Part shown: one piece after another, positions 5,764 to 7,222 of the stretch | Numbering within the stretch: position 1 is the first letter of the stretch | Layout of the letters: each line of letters starts with the position of its first letter | Assembly: GCA_030635415.1 (NCBI GenBank) | Contig: DAOVYW010000121.1 | Location: 1 to 7,222, forward strand | From: Candidatus Firestoneibacteriota bacterium | GTDB taxonomy: Bacteria; Oederibacteriota; JAAXVQ01; JAUVAV01 | Length of the DNA: 7,222 nucleotides | Reading direction: 5' to 3' | Notes under the pieces: generated by a model | Databases searched by the model: none | What the model was told of the DNA's origin: nothing | The model's input: the letters and a program-made list of their open reading frames with translations, nothing else | Translations under genes and position numbers: made by a program

Positions 5764-6537
5764 TTATTGTCCCTTCAATCTCACCGGCACTCCTTGGCGG
5801 GCCAAATAGCGCTTGGCCTGGACAATGGAGTACTTTCCGTAATGAAAAATGCTGGCCGCCAGCACAGCATCGACTTTCCCTCGATCCAAAACCTCGGCTA
5901 AATGACTGAGTTGGCCGGCCCCGCCACTGGCAATAACCGGAACAGAGACCGCTTCCGCAACCTCCCGATTTAATGCCACATCATATCCGTTTTGCGTCCC
6001 ATCACAATCCATGGATGTCAGCAAAATTTCACCCGCGCCCAGCTTAACTACGCGGCGCGCCCATTTCACGGCATCCAGGCCGGTAGCAGTACGTCCGCCA
6101 TGGATGTAAACTTCCCAGCCGCCGGCCTTTCCTTGGCGGCGCCGGGCATCTATGGCTACAACTATGCAGCTTCGGCCGAATATTTCCGAAGCTTGCCGGA
6201 TCAATTCGGGTTTCTGCACTGCCACGGTATTAATCGAGATTTTATCCGCCCCGGCACGCAGCAGCACCCGAATATCCCGTACTGTCCGGATGCCTCCACC
6301 CACAGTTAAAGGCATAAATATCCTATCCGCGCACTTTTCCACCACGCGGATCATGGTTTGCCGACTCTCCACACTGGCGGTGATGTCTAAAAAAACCAGT
6401 TCGTCCGCTCCGGCGCGATCATAGACTTCGGCCTGGGCCACTGGATCGCCGGCATCCCGTAAGTGCACGAAATTAACGCCTTTAACCACTCGACCGTTCA
6501 TGACATCCAGGCAGGGAATAATACGTTTTACCAGCAT
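5764..6537 (-). CDS. hisF: Imidazole glycerol phosphate synthase, cyclase subunit
   Basis: HisF closes the imidazole ring: it uses ammonia delivered by HisH to turn PRFAR into imidazole glycerol phosphate and AICAR. The 257-residue protein is of standard length and begins MLVKRIIPCLDV. The two catalytic aspartates are present: Asp11 in CLDV and Asp130 in VVAIDARR. Other signatures of the (beta/alpha)8 barrel are PLTVGGGIRT (76-85), GADKISINT (96-104), the ILLTSMDCDGTQNGYD segment and PVIASGGAG, where the phosphate-binding glycines lie. It follows hisA by 9 nt, with AGGA just upstream of the ATG. The partner hisH is not in the window and may lie beyond the right edge, since hisH-hisA-hisF is a common order. 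The protein is Arg-rich (24 Arg, 12 Lys), unlike HisA. Confidence 0.97.
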   Translation of the reverse strand: MLVKRIIPCLDVMNGRVVKGVNFVHLRDAGDPVAQAEVYDRAGADELVFLDITASVESRQTMIRVVEKCADRIFMPLTVGGGIRTVRDIRVLLRAGADKISINTVAVQKPELIRQASEIFGRSCIVVAIDARRRQGKAGGWEVYIHGGRTATGLDAVKWARRVVKLGAGEILLTSMDCDGTQNGYDVALNREVAEAVSVPVIASGGAGQLSHLAEVLDRGKVDAVLAASIFHYGKYSIVQAKRYLARQGVPVRLKGQ

Positions 6538-6546
6538 TTTATTATC

Positions 6547-7222
6547 CTAGGCCGCCGCCGCAATGGCTTCCTTAAGATCCAAGGCTCCGGTATAAAGCGC
6601 TTTTCCAATTATCATACCATTTACACCATATTTTTCGAGGTTCTTTAAATGCCGAATGTCCTTCAGGCTGGAAACTCCTCCAGAGGCAATTATTGGAATA
6701 TTAATATTGGAAGCGATGGCCTTGATGCTTTTGAAATTAGGCCCGGAAAGCATCCCATCCCGTTTAACGTCCGTATAAATAACATTTTTAACCCCAGCCC
6801 GCTCAAGCTCCTTGGCAAAATCCATGGCCGGCTTATCCGTGGTATCCTTCCAACCACGCACCGCTACCTTCCCATCCCGCGAATCTAAACCTCCCACGAT
6901 CCGGGAAGCGCCAAATTCTTTAATCGCTTTTTCCAGGAACTCCAGGGCCAGGGCATTAGTGCCTATAATCACCCTTTTAACGCCCTTATCCAGCAATTCC
7001 TTTATCAGTTCCATATTCCGGACACCCCCTCCGAATTGAACCGGAATTTTAACGGCTTTCACAATTTGATAAACGTATTTTAAATTCTTAGGCGCTCCAG
7101 TCAGGGCGCCATCCAAATCAACCACGTGCAGATATTTGGCTCCTTTGAGCTGCCAAAGTTTGGCCATGGAGGCCGGCTCTTTGGAATATACGGTCTCATC
7201 CCGTACGTCCCCCCGGATAAGC
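6547..7222 (-). CDS. hisA: HisA, phosphoribosylformimino-AICAR ribotide isomerase (5' end missing)
   Basis: HisA carries out the Amadori rearrangement of ProFAR to PRFAR, feeding HisF. The reading frame is open to the right edge: 224 codons are visible, starting LIRGDVRDETVYSKEPASMAKLW, which matches the family from about residue 17 on. An ATG at 7167 is internal and is not the start. About 15 residues are missing, including the first catalytic Asp expected near position 8. Visible signatures are HVVDLDGA, VQFGGGVRN, RVIIGTNAL, GLDSRDGKVAVRGW (second catalytic Asp, codon at 6885-6883), IYTDVKRDGMLSGPN and PIIASGGVSS. The C-terminus ends in an Ala run (AIAAAA). It sits 9 nt before hisF. The protein is strikingly Lys-rich (25 Lys, 8 Arg in the last 206 residues). 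Confidence 0.96.
   Translation of the reverse strand, partial: LIRGDVRDETVYSKEPASMAKLWQLKGAKYLHVVDLDGALTGAPKNLKYVYQIVKAVKIPVQFGGGVRNMELIKELLDKGVKRVIIGTNALALEFLEKAIKEFGASRIVGGLDSRDGKVAVRGWKDTTDKPAMDFAKELERAGVKNVIYTDVKRDGMLSGPNFKSIKAIASNINIPIIASGGVSSLKDIRHLKNLEKYGVNGMIIGKALYTGALDLKEAIAAAA

Overview
The window is about half GC and densely coded. Every supportable gene lies on the minus strand, so transcription runs from the right edge to the left. It looks like a chromosomal segment of a Gram-negative (diderm) bacterium. The evidence is a secreted protein that appears to end in an outer-membrane beta-barrel, a type II secretion/type IV pilus-like pseudopilin, and the start of a membrane sensor or chemotaxis-like protein. 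The mix of pseudopilin style and FN3 fusion recalls uncultivated lineages such as Omnitrophota or Elusimicrobiota. That assignment is inference from memory of those families and is weak.

Right half (7222 to 3157): amino-acid biosynthesis. hisA (5' end cut by the window edge), hisF and hisI follow with gaps of 9 and 20 nt and give three steps of histidine synthesis. After a 125-nt spacer come trpE and trpG, the two subunits of anthranilate synthase, joined by an ATGA stop/start overlap. TrpE carries the LLES motif of tryptophan feedback control and the alanine that separates anthranilate synthase from aminodeoxychorismate synthase. No other trp gene is present. Three bases after trpG begins a gene of unknown function. 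Its product has a signal peptide, a linker made of three imperfect repeats, two fibronectin type III domains and a probable C-terminal barrel. By spacing it belongs to the trpEG transcript.

Boundary (1575 to 1383): the unknown gene ends inside an 85-bp composite palindromic element whose GTAGGGG end supplies its TAG stop codon. Next comes a good sigma70-type promoter (TTGACG, 18-nt spacer, TAGAAT with an upstream TG), which should start a new transcription unit.

Left part (1382 to 1): an inositol-monophosphatase family gene, then a pseudopilin-like gene that starts inside the phosphatase gene and lacks the normal prepilin leader motif, then the first 30 codons of a membrane protein with a strong ribosome binding site.

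The most interesting points are the FN3/barrel protein tied to tryptophan genes, the repeat that sets its stop codon, and the pseudopilin without a cleavage site. Nothing here amounts to a clear defence, mobile or CRISPR system.
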